Positions 25,647-34,412 of a DNA stretch of 45,122 nucleotides are shown in pieces (the first letter of the stretch is position 1; each line of letters opens with the position of its first letter). A program made the position numbers and the translations under genes. The notes under the pieces were generated by a model. That model worked only from the letters and a program-made list of their open reading frames with translations, had not been told where the DNA came from and searched no databases. This stretch comes from Oscillospiraceae bacterium. GTDB taxonomy: Bacteria; Bacillota; Clostridia; Oscillospirales; Acutalibacteraceae. Location of the stretch: assembly GCA_015065445.1 (NCBI GenBank), contig SVQF01000006.1:1-45122 (forward strand). The letters run 5' to 3'.

Positions 25647-25989
25647 AATAGCGGCAAAGAGTTTTGCAAACAGCAAAGCGGAAAAGAGCAGCGTTACAAT
25701 AGCAGGCACGTCCGAAATAGAAACGCTCAAGGGAGCAAACGCAAGGAGCCTCAGTTCGTATTCCCCGTACGGCTACACCTCGTGCGTGCCGACGGGCGAA
25801 GAGGTTGTTGTGGTCCCTGCCTCTGACGGTGAAGTTGTGCTTGGTACAAGGTGTAAGGCAAGCACGCTTGACGGCGGTGAAGTTATGATTGCCTCGCTCG
25901 GCGGTGCAAAAATCGTACTGAAAAACAACGGCGACGTTGTCATAAACTCGCTTATCATTGATAAAAACGGGGTGATTCACAATGACTGA
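25633..25989 (+). CDS. baseplate spike protein (gpV / Mu gp45-like)
   Basis: The protein has 118 residues. After a helical start, YSPYGYTSCVPTGEEVVVVP and GEVMIASLGGAKIVLKNNGDVVINSLIID match the OB-fold plus beta-helix end of short Mu gp45-like spikes. It is shorter than P2 gpV. GGAGG precedes the ATG, and it overlaps the hub gene by 14 bases. Confidence 0.65.
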   Translation: MWLSRIAAKSFANSKAEKSSVTIAGTSEIETLKGANARSLSSYSPYGYTSCVPTGEEVVVVPASDGEVVLGTRCKASTLDGGEVMIASLGGAKIVLKNNGDVVINSLIIDKNGVIHND

Positions 25990-26323
25990 CAAACTCATTA
26001 ACGGCGACTACCGTATTAAAACGGGCGAAAAGGCTCTTGTGCAGTGCGACTATACGGACGAGTTGTTTCAGGACGCTTACGTACTTCTTTCGGCAAGGCT
26101 CGGCAAGTTTTATCCAAACAAGAACTTCGGTTCAAGAATAAACGAACTGAAAAACGAAAAACCGCTTGCAGAATATATTGAGGCGTACGCAAGGCAGGCA
26201 CTTTCGGAACTTGACGGAGTATACGTCAAAGCCACAGACGTGATAAACGGTGCGGCAGTATTTACACTAAAAGCAAACAATACGGAAGGACAGGTGATAA
26301 TTCGTTTTGGAAATAACTTATGA
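25982..26323 (+). CDS. baseplate wedge protein (gp25/gpW, XkdS type)
   Basis: The protein has 113 residues. DELFQDAYVLLSARLGKFYPNKNFGSRI followed by LAEYIEAYARQALSELDGVYVKATDV is the gp25-like wedge pattern, a building block of contractile-tail baseplates and related injection systems. It overlaps the spike gene by eight bases. Confidence 0.75.
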   Translation: MTDKLINGDYRIKTGEKALVQCDYTDELFQDAYVLLSARLGKFYPNKNFGSRINELKNEKPLAEYIEAYARQALSELDGVYVKATDVINGAAVFTLKANNTEGQVIIRFGNNL

Positions 26324-27371
26324 TAAAATTCTGCAGAATATGCAGAACACATTTTTTGAAAAAAGCGGCGAGAACGCCGAACTGCTTAGCGACCTCGGAC
26401 TGAGATTTCAGACCGTAGCAAGCGAATTGTTTAATATTGCGTGCTTCGGTGACTTTGCACTAAGACAGGCGTTTGTGCAAACCGCAGGCGGCGAATATCT
26501 GGACAAGCACGCCGCAATGAGAAATATGCAACGCAAGACCGCTGCCAAAGCAAGCGGCGAAATCACTTTTTATGCTGCCGAAGAAGTTGAGGAGGACATA
26601 GAAATCCCCGAAAACACAATCTGCTCTGCAAGCGGTCGTGAGTACATTCAGTTCAGGACTACGCAGGCAGGCATAATTCCCGTTGGCGAAGCGAGTATTA
26701 CCCTGCCCGCCGAAGCACTTGAAAACGGCAGCGTCTACAACGTAAAAGCGGGCGACATTACGGTACTTGTAAACCCGCCCGGGTACGTTGACAGAATTGA
26801 AAACGCATTTGATTTCAGCGGCGGCTGGGACGACGAGAGCGACGAATCGCTGCGTAAAAGGCTACTCGCCTCTTACAGCGTTCCGCCTACAGGATTTTCA
26901 CGCAAGAGCATTGCCGAATGTATTATGAAGCTTGACGGAGTGCTTGACTGTAACGTAATCAAGCGTTCGGCAAACACGCTTGACGTGTGCGTAAAAACAA
27001 AAAACTCCGCAATCAGCGAAGAACTTGAGGCGGCAATCGAAAACGCTCTTCTTGTGGCTGAAATCACAATTTCACGCATCGATATATCACAGGCACTACG
27101 CCGTGAATACGAACTTAAAATTGCTGTGACTCCGCTTAACGGCGACGGGCAGAATACCGCTGAAAAAATCAGGGCGGCTGTAAAAAACTATACCGACGGC
27201 ATAAGAATCGGTGAAAGCGTTAATCTTGCCGAAGTATACCATCTTGCGTCACACACTGCGGCAATAAAGGACTGCACCGTAAGTTCGCCCGACGCAACAG
27301 ACGGAATTATTGACGGCACAGAAAATTCGTATCTGGTGCCGTATGAAATCACGGTGGAATGTTATGAATAG
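26307..27371 (+). CDS. baseplate protein J (XkdT type)
   Basis: The protein has 354 residues, starting at a TTG inside the wedge gene. Baseplate J features are QTAGGEYLDKHAAMRNMQRKTAAKASGEITF, FDFSGGWDDESDESLRKRLLASYSVPPTGFSRKSIAE, and a C-terminal domain with repeated strands. In T4 terms it corresponds to the gp6 wedge. All regions of the family are present, with no frameshift. Confidence 0.9.
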   Translation: MEITYDKILQNMQNTFFEKSGENAELLSDLGLRFQTVASELFNIACFGDFALRQAFVQTAGGEYLDKHAAMRNMQRKTAAKASGEITFYAAEEVEEDIEIPENTICSASGREYIQFRTTQAGIIPVGEASITLPAEALENGSVYNVKAGDITVLVNPPGYVDRIENAFDFSGGWDDESDESLRKRLLASYSVPPTGFSRKSIAECIMKLDGVLDCNVIKRSANTLDVCVKTKNSAISEELEAAIENALLVAEITISRIDISQALRREYELKIAVTPLNGDGQNTAEKIRAAVKNYTDGIRIGESVNLAEVYHLASHTAAIKDCTVSSPDATDGIIDGTENSYLVPYEITVECYE

Positions 27372-27942
27372 TATTTTTTTACGTATGAAAAAGCTGCTTG
27401 AGGAAAGCGGAATATCCTTTACCGAAGGCGGCATATCAAACGCCGAAACATATGCATATGCAAGTGGACTACACTACGTTACAAATTATCTTCGTACTGC
27501 GTTTTACGGACTTTTTCTCGAAAACAATTCTGAAGCTAAAAGCTATGCTTTTTTGCTTAACATTGACCCCGAAAGATACACTGACGAAGGGCTGGTAAAC
27601 GAGATTAAGAGGCGGCTTGCGATGCCGTTTGGCGAAGGCACATTAGAAGAATTTGAGGACGCTTTTGCAGCAGTAGGCTCGGGCACTTACAGTCTGTTTG
27701 CAGACCCTGACGACGGGTTTGCAACAATAGTTTTTTCGGGTGTGAGTGCAGGCGACCTGCCGCAGCTCGGCAAATTCATTGAAGCGTACACCTGCAACTC
27801 TAACCGTATTCTTTACGACGGTGACGGAATGGATTTTGACGCATGGGACAACTGGGGTCAGTGCTGGCATAAACTTGACAGGATGGCACTGCCGTTTAAC
27901 ATAATTGACAGATTAAGGAGTGATATGATTGAGCAGCACTAA
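27364..27942 (+). CDS. tail protein I-like (XkdU/YmfQ, DUF2313)
   Basis: From the ATG at 27364, which overlaps the J gene by eight bases, the protein has 192 residues; the open frame extends upstream within J but without a site. NSEAKSYAFLLNIDPERYTDEGLVNEIKRRLAMPFGEGTLEEFEDAFAAVG is the family core and CWHKLDRMALPFNIIDRLRSDMIEQH ends it. It joins baseplate to fibres. Confidence 0.75.
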   Translation: MNSIFLRMKKLLEESGISFTEGGISNAETYAYASGLHYVTNYLRTAFYGLFLENNSEAKSYAFLLNIDPERYTDEGLVNEIKRRLAMPFGEGTLEEFEDAFAAVGSGTYSLFADPDDGFATIVFSGVSAGDLPQLGKFIEAYTCNSNRILYDGDGMDFDAWDNWGQCWHKLDRMALPFNIIDRLRSDMIEQH

Positions 27943-28405
27943 TAAAACAGGGTATCTTGGACTGAACAGCTGGCTTGGGTCGGACGTGCCGAATCACGAC
28001 GACTTTAACGCCGACAACAGAATTGTTGACGACGCAGTCCGTGACCACAACGAAAACGAAGACATACACACAACCGCAGACGAAAAAGCAGCGTGGAACC
28101 AGCCGTTTGTAATCACGTCTTTTACAGGTAACGGCAACTCCACAAGAAACATAACAATCACAAACAGTTTTGAGCCGAGCTGGGGTATTATCTTTAAGGC
28201 GGGCTACACGCCGACAGTTGTTGATATTGACAACCGCAGCAAGTACAACTACTTTGGCTTTTTTACAAAAAACGGCTCAAACATCGGTCTTACTCTCAGC
28301 GGAAAGAAACTCACCGTAACGCAGTCGGCAATATCAATTCTCGGCAACGAGATGCGTAACTATAACGAAAACGGCTCGCCTTACGTTATAATTGCTTTCA
28401 GATAA
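27929..28405 (+). CDS. short tail fibre / receptor-binding protein
   Basis: The protein has 158 residues. The start is the TTG at 27929: AAGGAG lies eight bases before it, and no ATG fits. The N terminus TGYLGLNSWLGSDVPNHDDFNADNRIVDDAV is the attachment motif common in clostridial phage fibres. The rest is beta-rich and ends in SPYVIIAFR. It is much shorter than usual fibres. Last gene of the cluster; no lysis gene follows. Confidence 0.7.
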   Translation: MSSTNKTGYLGLNSWLGSDVPNHDDFNADNRIVDDAVRDHNENEDIHTTADEKAAWNQPFVITSFTGNGNSTRNITITNSFEPSWGIIFKAGYTPTVVDIDNRSKYNYFGFFTKNGSNIGLTLSGKKLTVTQSAISILGNEMRNYNENGSPYVIIAFR

Positions 28406-28414
28406 AATAAAAAC

Positions 28415-28443
28415 TTTACAACGGGGCGTGATTGTACTATAAT
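28415..28443 (+). promoter_or_regulatory. sigma-A promoter for the DUF1015 gene
   Basis: TTTACA (28415-28420), a 17-base spacer and TATAAT (28438-28443), ten bases after the last phage-like stop codon. The neighbouring chromosomal gene is thus transcribed independently. Confidence 0.8.
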
Positions 28444-28482
28444 AATTGTCGAAAAAATTTAAATTGCACAGAGGACAGATTT

Positions 28483-29721
28483 ATGGCAGTTTTTAGAGCA
28501 TTCAGGGCATTTCGCCCCGCTGAAAAAAATCAGGCACTTATCCCTGCACTCCCCTACGATGTTATGAACACCGAAGAGGCAAGAGAAATGGTAAAAGGCA
28601 ATCCGCTGTCATTTTTACACGTGGATAAGGCACAAATTGACTTTGCAAAAGGCTTTGACCAATACTCTCACGAGGTTTACGAAAAAGCCAAGAGCAATCT
28701 TCTTGCACTTGAAGAAAGCGGCAATATGGTGCAGGATGAAAAGCCCTGCCTTTACATTTACCGTCAGGTAATGAACGGCAGAGCACAGACGGGTATTGTG
28801 GGTTGTGCGTCGATTGACGATTACAAAAACAACGTAATCAAAAAGCACGAACACACTCTCGCAAAAAAAGAGCAGGACAGAATTAACCACGTTAACATCT
28901 GCGACGCTAACACGGGTCCCATCTTTCTGACTTACAGGGCGTCTAACGACATTAACGAAATAGTTTACGCCTGGACAAGAAGTCACGACGCAGTGTACGA
29001 CTTTACTGCCGACGGCGTTAAGCAGACCGTGTGGGTTGTTGACGACAGCGATGTTTGTAAAACGCTGCAGAATGCGTTTGGTGAAATTCCCGCACTTTAT
29101 ATTGCAGACGGTCACCACCGCTGTGCGTCAGCCGTGAAAGTTGGCGAAATGAGGAGAAAGAGCAACCCGAATTACACGGGCGACGAGGAGTTCAACTACT
29201 TCCTTGCGGTTGCTTTTCCCGACTGCGACCTCGAGATTATGGACTACAACAGGGTTGTTAAAGACCTTAACGCTTACTCGCTTGAAGGGTTTATCAAAAA
29301 AATCAGCGACAAGTTTACGGTAACGGAACTCGGCGAGTGCAAACGCCCTGCAGAAAAGCACACGTTTTCGATGTACTGCGAAGGCAAATGGTACACGCTG
29401 AAGGCGAAGGAAGGCACGTTTGACGATACCGACCCGGTTGCAAGACTTGACGTATCTATTCTGCAGAACAATCTGCTTGGTCCCGTGCTTGGAATTGACA
29501 ATCCAAAAACGAACGAACGCATTGAGTTTATAGGCGGAATCAGAGGGCTTGGCGAACTCGAAAAGCGTGCAAGCAGCGATATGAAAATCGCATTTGCTAT
29601 GTATCCCACAACGGTTGACGACCTTATGTCAATCGCAGACGCAGGCAAGATTATGCCACCGAAATCCACTTGGTTTGAACCAAAACTCCTTTCGGGACTC
29701 TTTATCCACCACTTATCATAA
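28483..29721 (+). CDS. DUF1015 family protein (ParB/Srx-fold, SerK-related)
   Basis: The start is taken at the ATG at 28483 (412 residues), with AGAGGA before it; the upstream extension crosses the promoter. Family features are FRAFRPAEKNQALIPALPYDVM at the start, the signature YIADGHHRCASAV near residue 210, and the C-terminal MYPTTVDDLMSIADAGKIMPPKSTWFEPKLLSGLF. Some relatives of this fold are free-serine kinases, and DUF1015 genes often lie beside serine-synthesis genes; neither serA nor serC is in the window, so the role is open. Confidence 0.88.
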   Translation: MAVFRAFRAFRPAEKNQALIPALPYDVMNTEEAREMVKGNPLSFLHVDKAQIDFAKGFDQYSHEVYEKAKSNLLALEESGNMVQDEKPCLYIYRQVMNGRAQTGIVGCASIDDYKNNVIKKHEHTLAKKEQDRINHVNICDANTGPIFLTYRASNDINEIVYAWTRSHDAVYDFTADGVKQTVWVVDDSDVCKTLQNAFGEIPALYIADGHHRCASAVKVGEMRRKSNPNYTGDEEFNYFLAVAFPDCDLEIMDYNRVVKDLNAYSLEGFIKKISDKFTVTELGECKRPAEKHTFSMYCEGKWYTLKAKEGTFDDTDPVARLDVSILQNNLLGPVLGIDNPKTNERIEFIGGIRGLGELEKRASSDMKIAFAMYPTTVDDLMSIADAGKIMPPKSTWFEPKLLSGLFIHHLS

Positions 29722-29756
29722 AACAACGGCAACCTCGTCTGAGGCTGCCGTTTTTG
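29722..29756. terminator. bidirectional terminator between DUF1015 and GH36 genes
   Basis: ACGGCA-a-CCTC, loop GTCT, GAGG-c-TGCCGT, followed by TTTTTG and preceded by AAAACAA. It lies between converging genes. Confidence 0.85.
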
Positions 29757-31832
29757 TTATACTTTTTCTATTTGCCAGATTACCGACTGGAGCGGGTCTG
29801 AAAGTCGCATTGTCAGCGGTACGTTCATCAGGTACGCACCGCTGCGGAGTACCTCGCCGTCGGGCGTTTTGATTTTGTATGTTGCGGTTTCGTCAAGTCC
29901 TTTGAGATTCAGTGTTTTGAACTGACGGTTGAAGAACGACGTCGCCGTTGAACAGATGAACAGCACGCTTTTTGTTTTGTCGTGACTGACATACTGATTT
30001 GCGTACATTCCGTCGCTGCGGTAGTTCTTAAGACGGTAAAGTTTACCGAACTGCACAAGTTCACGTATTTCTTTATAAAGTGCGATATAGTGCTTGCACT
30101 TTTCTATATCTTCGTCGGTGTATCTGAGCAGGTTTGAGCCGATTGAAAGCGAGCCCTGCATAGACACGTTAAATCTGAAATCGAGCGAAGTCGGACGGCT
30201 GCCGCTGTTCCAGTCGGTCACCCACGCACGCATACTCTTGCGGGGATAGAGCATAGAAAATCCACGCTGAATTTCAAGGCGGTCAACGGGGTCGGTATTG
30301 TCCGAAGTCCACGCCATATCAAAATGCTCAAGAGCACCGTACTCCGCTCTGCCGCCGCCTGACGAGCAGGCTTCAATCTGAAGATACGGATACTTTTCTT
30401 TAAGTCTGTCTGCGATATCATAAACAGCAAGTGTGTGCAGGTACCACAAATCACGCTGATTTTCGAGGTTGGGAGCACCGATTTCGGAAAACGGGCGGTT
30501 CATATCCCACTTTATGTACTTTATGTTATGCGAAGCAACCATTTTGTCCATTACGTCAAAGACATACTGCTTAACTTCGGGCATAGTGAGATTGAGCACA
30601 AGCTGATGCCTGAGAAGGCTCGGCTTTCTTGTGTCGTAGTGATACACCCATTCGGGATGCTCACGGTACAGGTCGGAATCGGCGTTGACCATTTCGGGTT
30701 CAAACCACAGACCGAAGTCCATACCGAGTTTGTTTACGCCGTCGATGAGTTCGTCGATTCCGTTAGGGAATTTTTCGGAGTTTACGTACCAGTCGCCAAG
30801 ACCTGCCCAGTCGTCTTTACGCTGACCGAACCAGCCGTCGTCCATAACAAAGAGTTCGCAGCCGATTTCTGCGGCGATTTTTGCAAGTCTGAGCTGATTT
30901 TCAACGTTTACGTCAAAGCCCGTTGCCTCCCACGAATTGTAAAGAACTGGCAGCGGCTTATCGGCAAAATTCTTTGGCAGAATATTATTAATGGCAAAGT
31001 CGTTCATCTGGTTGCTCATTTCGGCAAAGCCGTTTGTGTAGCCAATGTACGCCTTGGGGGTTGTTACGCTTTCGCCCGCACCAAGGAGCATAGAAAAGTC
31101 AAAGTCGTTGAGTCCGAGGGTAACACGGGTTATGCCGATGAAGTCACGCTGTGCCTCCATTTTGAAGTTACCGCCCCAGCCGAGAGTTGCAAAGTAAACG
31201 TCGCCGAAGTCTTCGGTTGCGTTTTTGGACAGAATAAGAAACGGCGAGTTTACGTGACCTGCGGTGCCACGGTGGGTTTCAAAACGGATTGAGCCTGCTT
31301 TGAACGGCGATGTTTCGAGCTGGAACTCGCCAGCCCACGAGCCGTTTGTGTTTGTGATGTCGTAAATCTGCTCTGTTGGGAGAGTAAGTTCGGCACTCAT
31401 AAGTTTTTCTATTTTAAGAGTATGCTGCGACTCGTTAATAACGGTTACCGAGCGGGTGATAATATCGTGTTCGGCAGACCAGCGATAGTGAAGGACTACC
31501 TTTATGCCGTAAGCCTCGTCCGTAAGGGTGACGTCGAGTTTTCCGTTATCCTGCGATGCGTCTGAAAACGTAAGCACTGTATCACGGCACTTATCAAAAT
31601 ACTCGCACTTAAACGCACAGCTGCGGTAACGTGTTCCGCCGAACGGCGAATATTCCTCGGAGATATAGTCAAGTTCCGAGTGGTTTGAATTGCGTTCCCA
31701 CTCGGGAGAGATATGGTAGTCGTCAAGCGGTGCCTTTTTGCCCCAGTGAAGATGACGGAGTATACCCTTTTCGTTAACGCCCATTACGTAATGAGTATTT
31801 TTTGTTTCGATTAAAAAGATTTGATTTGCCAT
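29757..31832 (-). CDS. alpha-galactosidase, glycoside hydrolase family 36
   Basis: The protein has 691 residues, a little shorter than the usual 730. It removes alpha-1,6-linked galactose from melibiose, raffinose or galacto(gluco)mannan oligosaccharides. The nucleophile is D443 in IKWDMNRPF and the acid/base lies in SDNTDPVDR (D511). VMDDGWFGQRKDDWAGLGDW and CSSGGGRAEYG are further GH36 hallmarks. The N-terminal beta-sandwich is complete. There is no signal peptide, so it acts inside the cell on imported sugars. GGAGGG precedes the ATG. It lies 13 kb from the other glycosidases and has its own promoter. Confidence 0.95.
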   Translation of the reverse strand: MANQIFLIETKNTHYVMGVNEKGILRHLHWGKKAPLDDYHISPEWERNSNHSELDYISEEYSPFGGTRYRSCAFKCEYFDKCRDTVLTFSDASQDNGKLDVTLTDEAYGIKVVLHYRWSAEHDIITRSVTVINESQHTLKIEKLMSAELTLPTEQIYDITNTNGSWAGEFQLETSPFKAGSIRFETHRGTAGHVNSPFLILSKNATEDFGDVYFATLGWGGNFKMEAQRDFIGITRVTLGLNDFDFSMLLGAGESVTTPKAYIGYTNGFAEMSNQMNDFAINNILPKNFADKPLPVLYNSWEATGFDVNVENQLRLAKIAAEIGCELFVMDDGWFGQRKDDWAGLGDWYVNSEKFPNGIDELIDGVNKLGMDFGLWFEPEMVNADSDLYREHPEWVYHYDTRKPSLLRHQLVLNLTMPEVKQYVFDVMDKMVASHNIKYIKWDMNRPFSEIGAPNLENQRDLWYLHTLAVYDIADRLKEKYPYLQIEACSSGGGRAEYGALEHFDMAWTSDNTDPVDRLEIQRGFSMLYPRKSMRAWVTDWNSGSRPTSLDFRFNVSMQGSLSIGSNLLRYTDEDIEKCKHYIALYKEIRELVQFGKLYRLKNYRSDGMYANQYVSHDKTKSVLFICSTATSFFNRQFKTLNLKGLDETATYKIKTPDGEVLRSGAYLMNVPLTMRLSDPLQSVIWQIEKV

Positions 31833-31863
31833 TATTTAACCCTCCGAAGAATTAGCTATAACT

Positions 31864-31892
31864 ATAATATATTATCCGAAGAAAAATGACAA
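31864..31892 (-). promoter_or_regulatory. promoter of the GH36 gene
   Basis: Minus-strand TTGTCA (31892-31887), a 17-base spacer and TATTAT (31869-31864), about 30 bases before the start codon. Confidence 0.65.
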
Positions 31893-31915
31893 GAAAAAAA
31901 TGTAATATTATAACA

Positions 31916-31944
31916 TTGACAAGTATTTGCAAAATTGTTATACT
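31916..31944 (+). promoter_or_regulatory. promoter of the zapA-maf gene group
   Basis: TTGACA (31916-31921), a 17-base spacer and TATACT (31939-31944), 40 bases before the zapA start. Confidence 0.8.
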
Positions 31945-31984
31945 AATTTTGAATAGTTTTGTTTGATGAAAAAAGGTGAAATTT

Positions 31985-32335
31985 ATGGAGAAAAACAGAG
32001 TAAGCGTTAAAATTTGCGGCTCAAGTTACACTATTGTTACCGAAGATGACCCTGCATACGTTGAAGAACTTGCAGAACTTATAGATGAGGAAATGCGTTC
32101 TGTATCGCAGAGTGCTCCGAGCCTTTCAACTACTCAGTGTGCAGTTCTCGTGGCACTTGACCAGGCAGACGCCTGCAAAAAAGCAACCGCTTCAGCAGAC
32201 AATCTCAGGGCACAGATTAAGGATTATCTTGAGGACAGTGCCAGAGCCCGTATGGAAGTTGACGTTGCAAGACGTGAAATTGAGCGACTGAGCAGAGAAA
32301 ACAGCAATCTTCGCAGTAAACTCGCAGACAGATAA
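31985..32335 (+). CDS. zapA: cell division protein ZapA
   Basis: From the ATG at 31985 (AGGTGAA upstream) the protein has 116 residues. The N terminus VSVKICGSSYTIVTEDDPAYVEELAELIDEEM is the ZapA globular domain. From about residue 65 a long coiled coil follows, ending in VARREIERLSRENSNLRSKLADR. ZapA binds and bundles FtsZ at the division ring. The following genes (U32 and maf) are in the same direction. Confidence 0.9.
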   Translation: MEKNRVSVKICGSSYTIVTEDDPAYVEELAELIDEEMRSVSQSAPSLSTTQCAVLVALDQADACKKATASADNLRAQIKDYLEDSARARMEVDVARREIERLSRENSNLRSKLADR

Positions 32336-32356
32336 TTAAAGATTATTTACAGTGGT

Positions 32357-32382
32357 GATGTGGATGCTTATGCGTCCACATC
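32357..32382 (+). terminator. hairpin between zapA and the U32 gene
   Basis: GATGTGGATGC, loop TTAT, GCGTCCACATC: an 11-bp stem with one G-T pair. Only a short AT stretch follows, so it may be a weak terminator or an mRNA end-protecting hairpin. Confidence 0.5.
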
Positions 32383-32408
32383 ATTAATATTAAGGCGGTA
32401 CAAAACAG

Positions 32409-34412
32409 ATGAAAACAGAGATTCTTGCTCCGTGCGGAAGTATGGACAGCCTTATTGCAGCGGTTCGCTGCGGGGCAAACGCCGTATACCTCGGCACAAA
32501 GGATATGAACGCACGCCGTGGTGCAGACAACTTTGACAGTGAGCAACTTAAAAATGCAACCGAATATGCCCACTCGCACGGTGTTAAGGTTTACGTAACG
32601 CTTAACACTCTTGTGAGCGACGCCGAAATGCAGCAGGCTCACGCCATTGTAAAAGACGCCCTTCTGTGCGGAGCGGACGCATTTATTGTGCAGGATTTGG
32701 GTCTTGTAAAAATGATGCGTGAATGTTACCCCAACGCAAAACTGCACGCCTCAACGCAGTGCAGCGTAAACACGCCCGACGGATTCAGAAAACTTGAAGA
32801 ACTCGGGTTTGTGCGGGCAGTTATTCCAAGAGAAATGAGCCTTGACGAAATCAGGGAAATACGCCGCTGCACCGATATGGAGCTCGAAATATTTGTACAC
32901 GGTGCTTTGTGTATGTGCGTTTCGGGTCAGTGCTATCTGTCCGCAATGCTCGGTGAACGCAGCGGCAACCGAGGGCTATGTGCCCAGCCTTGCCGCCTTG
33001 CATTCAGTGCGGACAATTCGGGCAGCTATGATTTGTCGCTTAAGGATTTGAGCCTTATATCGCACATTAAAGAAATTGAGGATGCGGGCGTAATCAGCCT
33101 TAAAATTGAGGGAAGAATGAAACGTCCCGAATACGTTGCGGCGGCTGTTACCGCATGCAAAAAGGCAATTGACGGCGGCTACAAATCAGGCGACGAGGAC
33201 GTGCTGAAAAGTGTATTTTCACGTTCGGGATTCACTGACGGATATTTTACCGCAAGGCGAAAAGATATGTTCGGCACACGGCGTAAGGAAGACGTTGTTG
33301 CGGCAGGCAGCGTACTGAAAGAGCTGTCGCATCTGTATGACAACGAAAAACCGCTACTGCCGATTGATATGGAGTTCACCTGCAAAACGGGTGAGGCAGT
33401 AAGGCTGACGGCAACCGCACTCGGCAAAACCGTAAACGTTACGGGAAATGTTCCCGAAAAAGCGATGAACAAGCCGATGACTGAAGAAAGCGTTGCAGCA
33501 AGACTGTCAAAGCTCGGAGGAACTCAATTTTACGCAGACAGCATTAAAGTGTGCCTTGATGGCGGACTGATAATTCCCGCAAGCGAGATTAACTCAATGC
33601 GGCGTGAAGTTGTAACGCTTCTGAGTAAAGATGCGGTGCAGCCGTTTGAATGCAAAGATTACTCGAGTCGGTACGAAATACCGCATCGCACGGAGAAACC
33701 GTATTATACTGCACGCTTTACCGACGCATCGCAGATACCCGCCGGTCACCCGTTCAGGCGAATTTTTCTGCCGATATGGACAAGCGACGAAGATTTTGTC
33801 AAGAGCGGTGCAGGAGTTGAAATTCCACGTGGGCTTTTCGGTACGGAAAGCAGGCTCAAAAAAGAACTGACGCACCTGAGAGAAATTGGCGTTACAACCG
33901 CACTCTGTTCAAACCTCGGTGCGTACAAAACGGCTGAGGAACTCGGCTTCAAGGCATACGGCGACTTCGGACTCAACATATTCAACAGCGAGGCGGCAAG
34001 GCAGTTTAACTCCCCCGTTCTGTCGTTTGAACTGACGCTTGAGCAGGCTGGCAGAATTGCTGCAGAAGATGTTGGAATTATAGGATACGGCAAAGTTCCG
34101 CTAATGATAACGAGGAACTGTCCTGTCAAAAATCGCATAGGCTGTGAAAAATGCGGCAAAAAAGGCGTACTTACCGACCGCAAGGGGTATAAATTTTCGG
34201 TAAAGTGTTCATCCTATCCCTGTGTGGAGATACTGAACCCGCTGCCGATATATCTGGGCGACCGTATGCACGAGATTAATACGGATTTTGTTCACTTTTA
34301 CTTTACTGACGAAACTAAAGAACAAGTTTTGCAGTTAGTCAATATGTATAAAAAACAGGAAAAATATCCCAACAAGTACACAAGGGGATTATATTACAGA
34401 GGGGTTAAGTAA
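32409..34412 (+). CDS. U32 peptidase-family protein with DUF3656 (RNA hydroxylation type, RlhA/TrhP-like)
   Basis: The protein has 667 residues. The N-terminal TIM-barrel U32 part has ILAPCGSMDSLIAAVRCGANAVYLG, YVTLNTLV and LHASTQCSVNTPDG. The signature EIFVHGALCMCVSGQCYLSAMLGERSGNRGLCAQPCR carries the conserved cysteines. Then come KIEGRMKRPEYVA and a DUF3656-like C-terminal half with NCPVKNRIGCEKCGKKG. E. coli relatives of this size hydroxylate 23S rRNA (RlhA) or tRNA (TrhP) with prephenate; which RNA is the target here is not decided by the sequence. The stop codon abuts the maf start without a gap. Confidence 0.88.
   Translation: MKTEILAPCGSMDSLIAAVRCGANAVYLGTKDMNARRGADNFDSEQLKNATEYAHSHGVKVYVTLNTLVSDAEMQQAHAIVKDALLCGADAFIVQDLGLVKMMRECYPNAKLHASTQCSVNTPDGFRKLEELGFVRAVIPREMSLDEIREIRRCTDMELEIFVHGALCMCVSGQCYLSAMLGERSGNRGLCAQPCRLAFSADNSGSYDLSLKDLSLISHIKEIEDAGVISLKIEGRMKRPEYVAAAVTACKKAIDGGYKSGDEDVLKSVFSRSGFTDGYFTARRKDMFGTRRKEDVVAAGSVLKELSHLYDNEKPLLPIDMEFTCKTGEAVRLTATALGKTVNVTGNVPEKAMNKPMTEESVAARLSKLGGTQFYADSIKVCLDGGLIIPASEINSMRREVVTLLSKDAVQPFECKDYSSRYEIPHRTEKPYYTARFTDASQIPAGHPFRRIFLPIWTSDEDFVKSGAGVEIPRGLFGTESRLKKELTHLREIGVTTALCSNLGAYKTAEELGFKAYGDFGLNIFNSEAARQFNSPVLSFELTLEQAGRIAAEDVGIIGYGKVPLMITRNCPVKNRIGCEKCGKKGVLTDRKGYKFSVKCSSYPCVEILNPLPIYLGDRMHEINTDFVHFYFTDETKEQVLQLVNMYKKQEKYPNKYTRGLYYRGVK

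Noticed and set aside
17629-28482. attL/attR direct repeats around the phage-like cluster
   Set aside because: By-eye comparison of the two flanks shows no shared stretch longer than a few bases, and no tRNA or integrase gene is present.
28432-28482. N-terminal extension of the DUF1015 protein
   Set aside because: It begins inside the -10 region of the promoter and lacks a ribosome site; family proteins begin near MAVFRAF.
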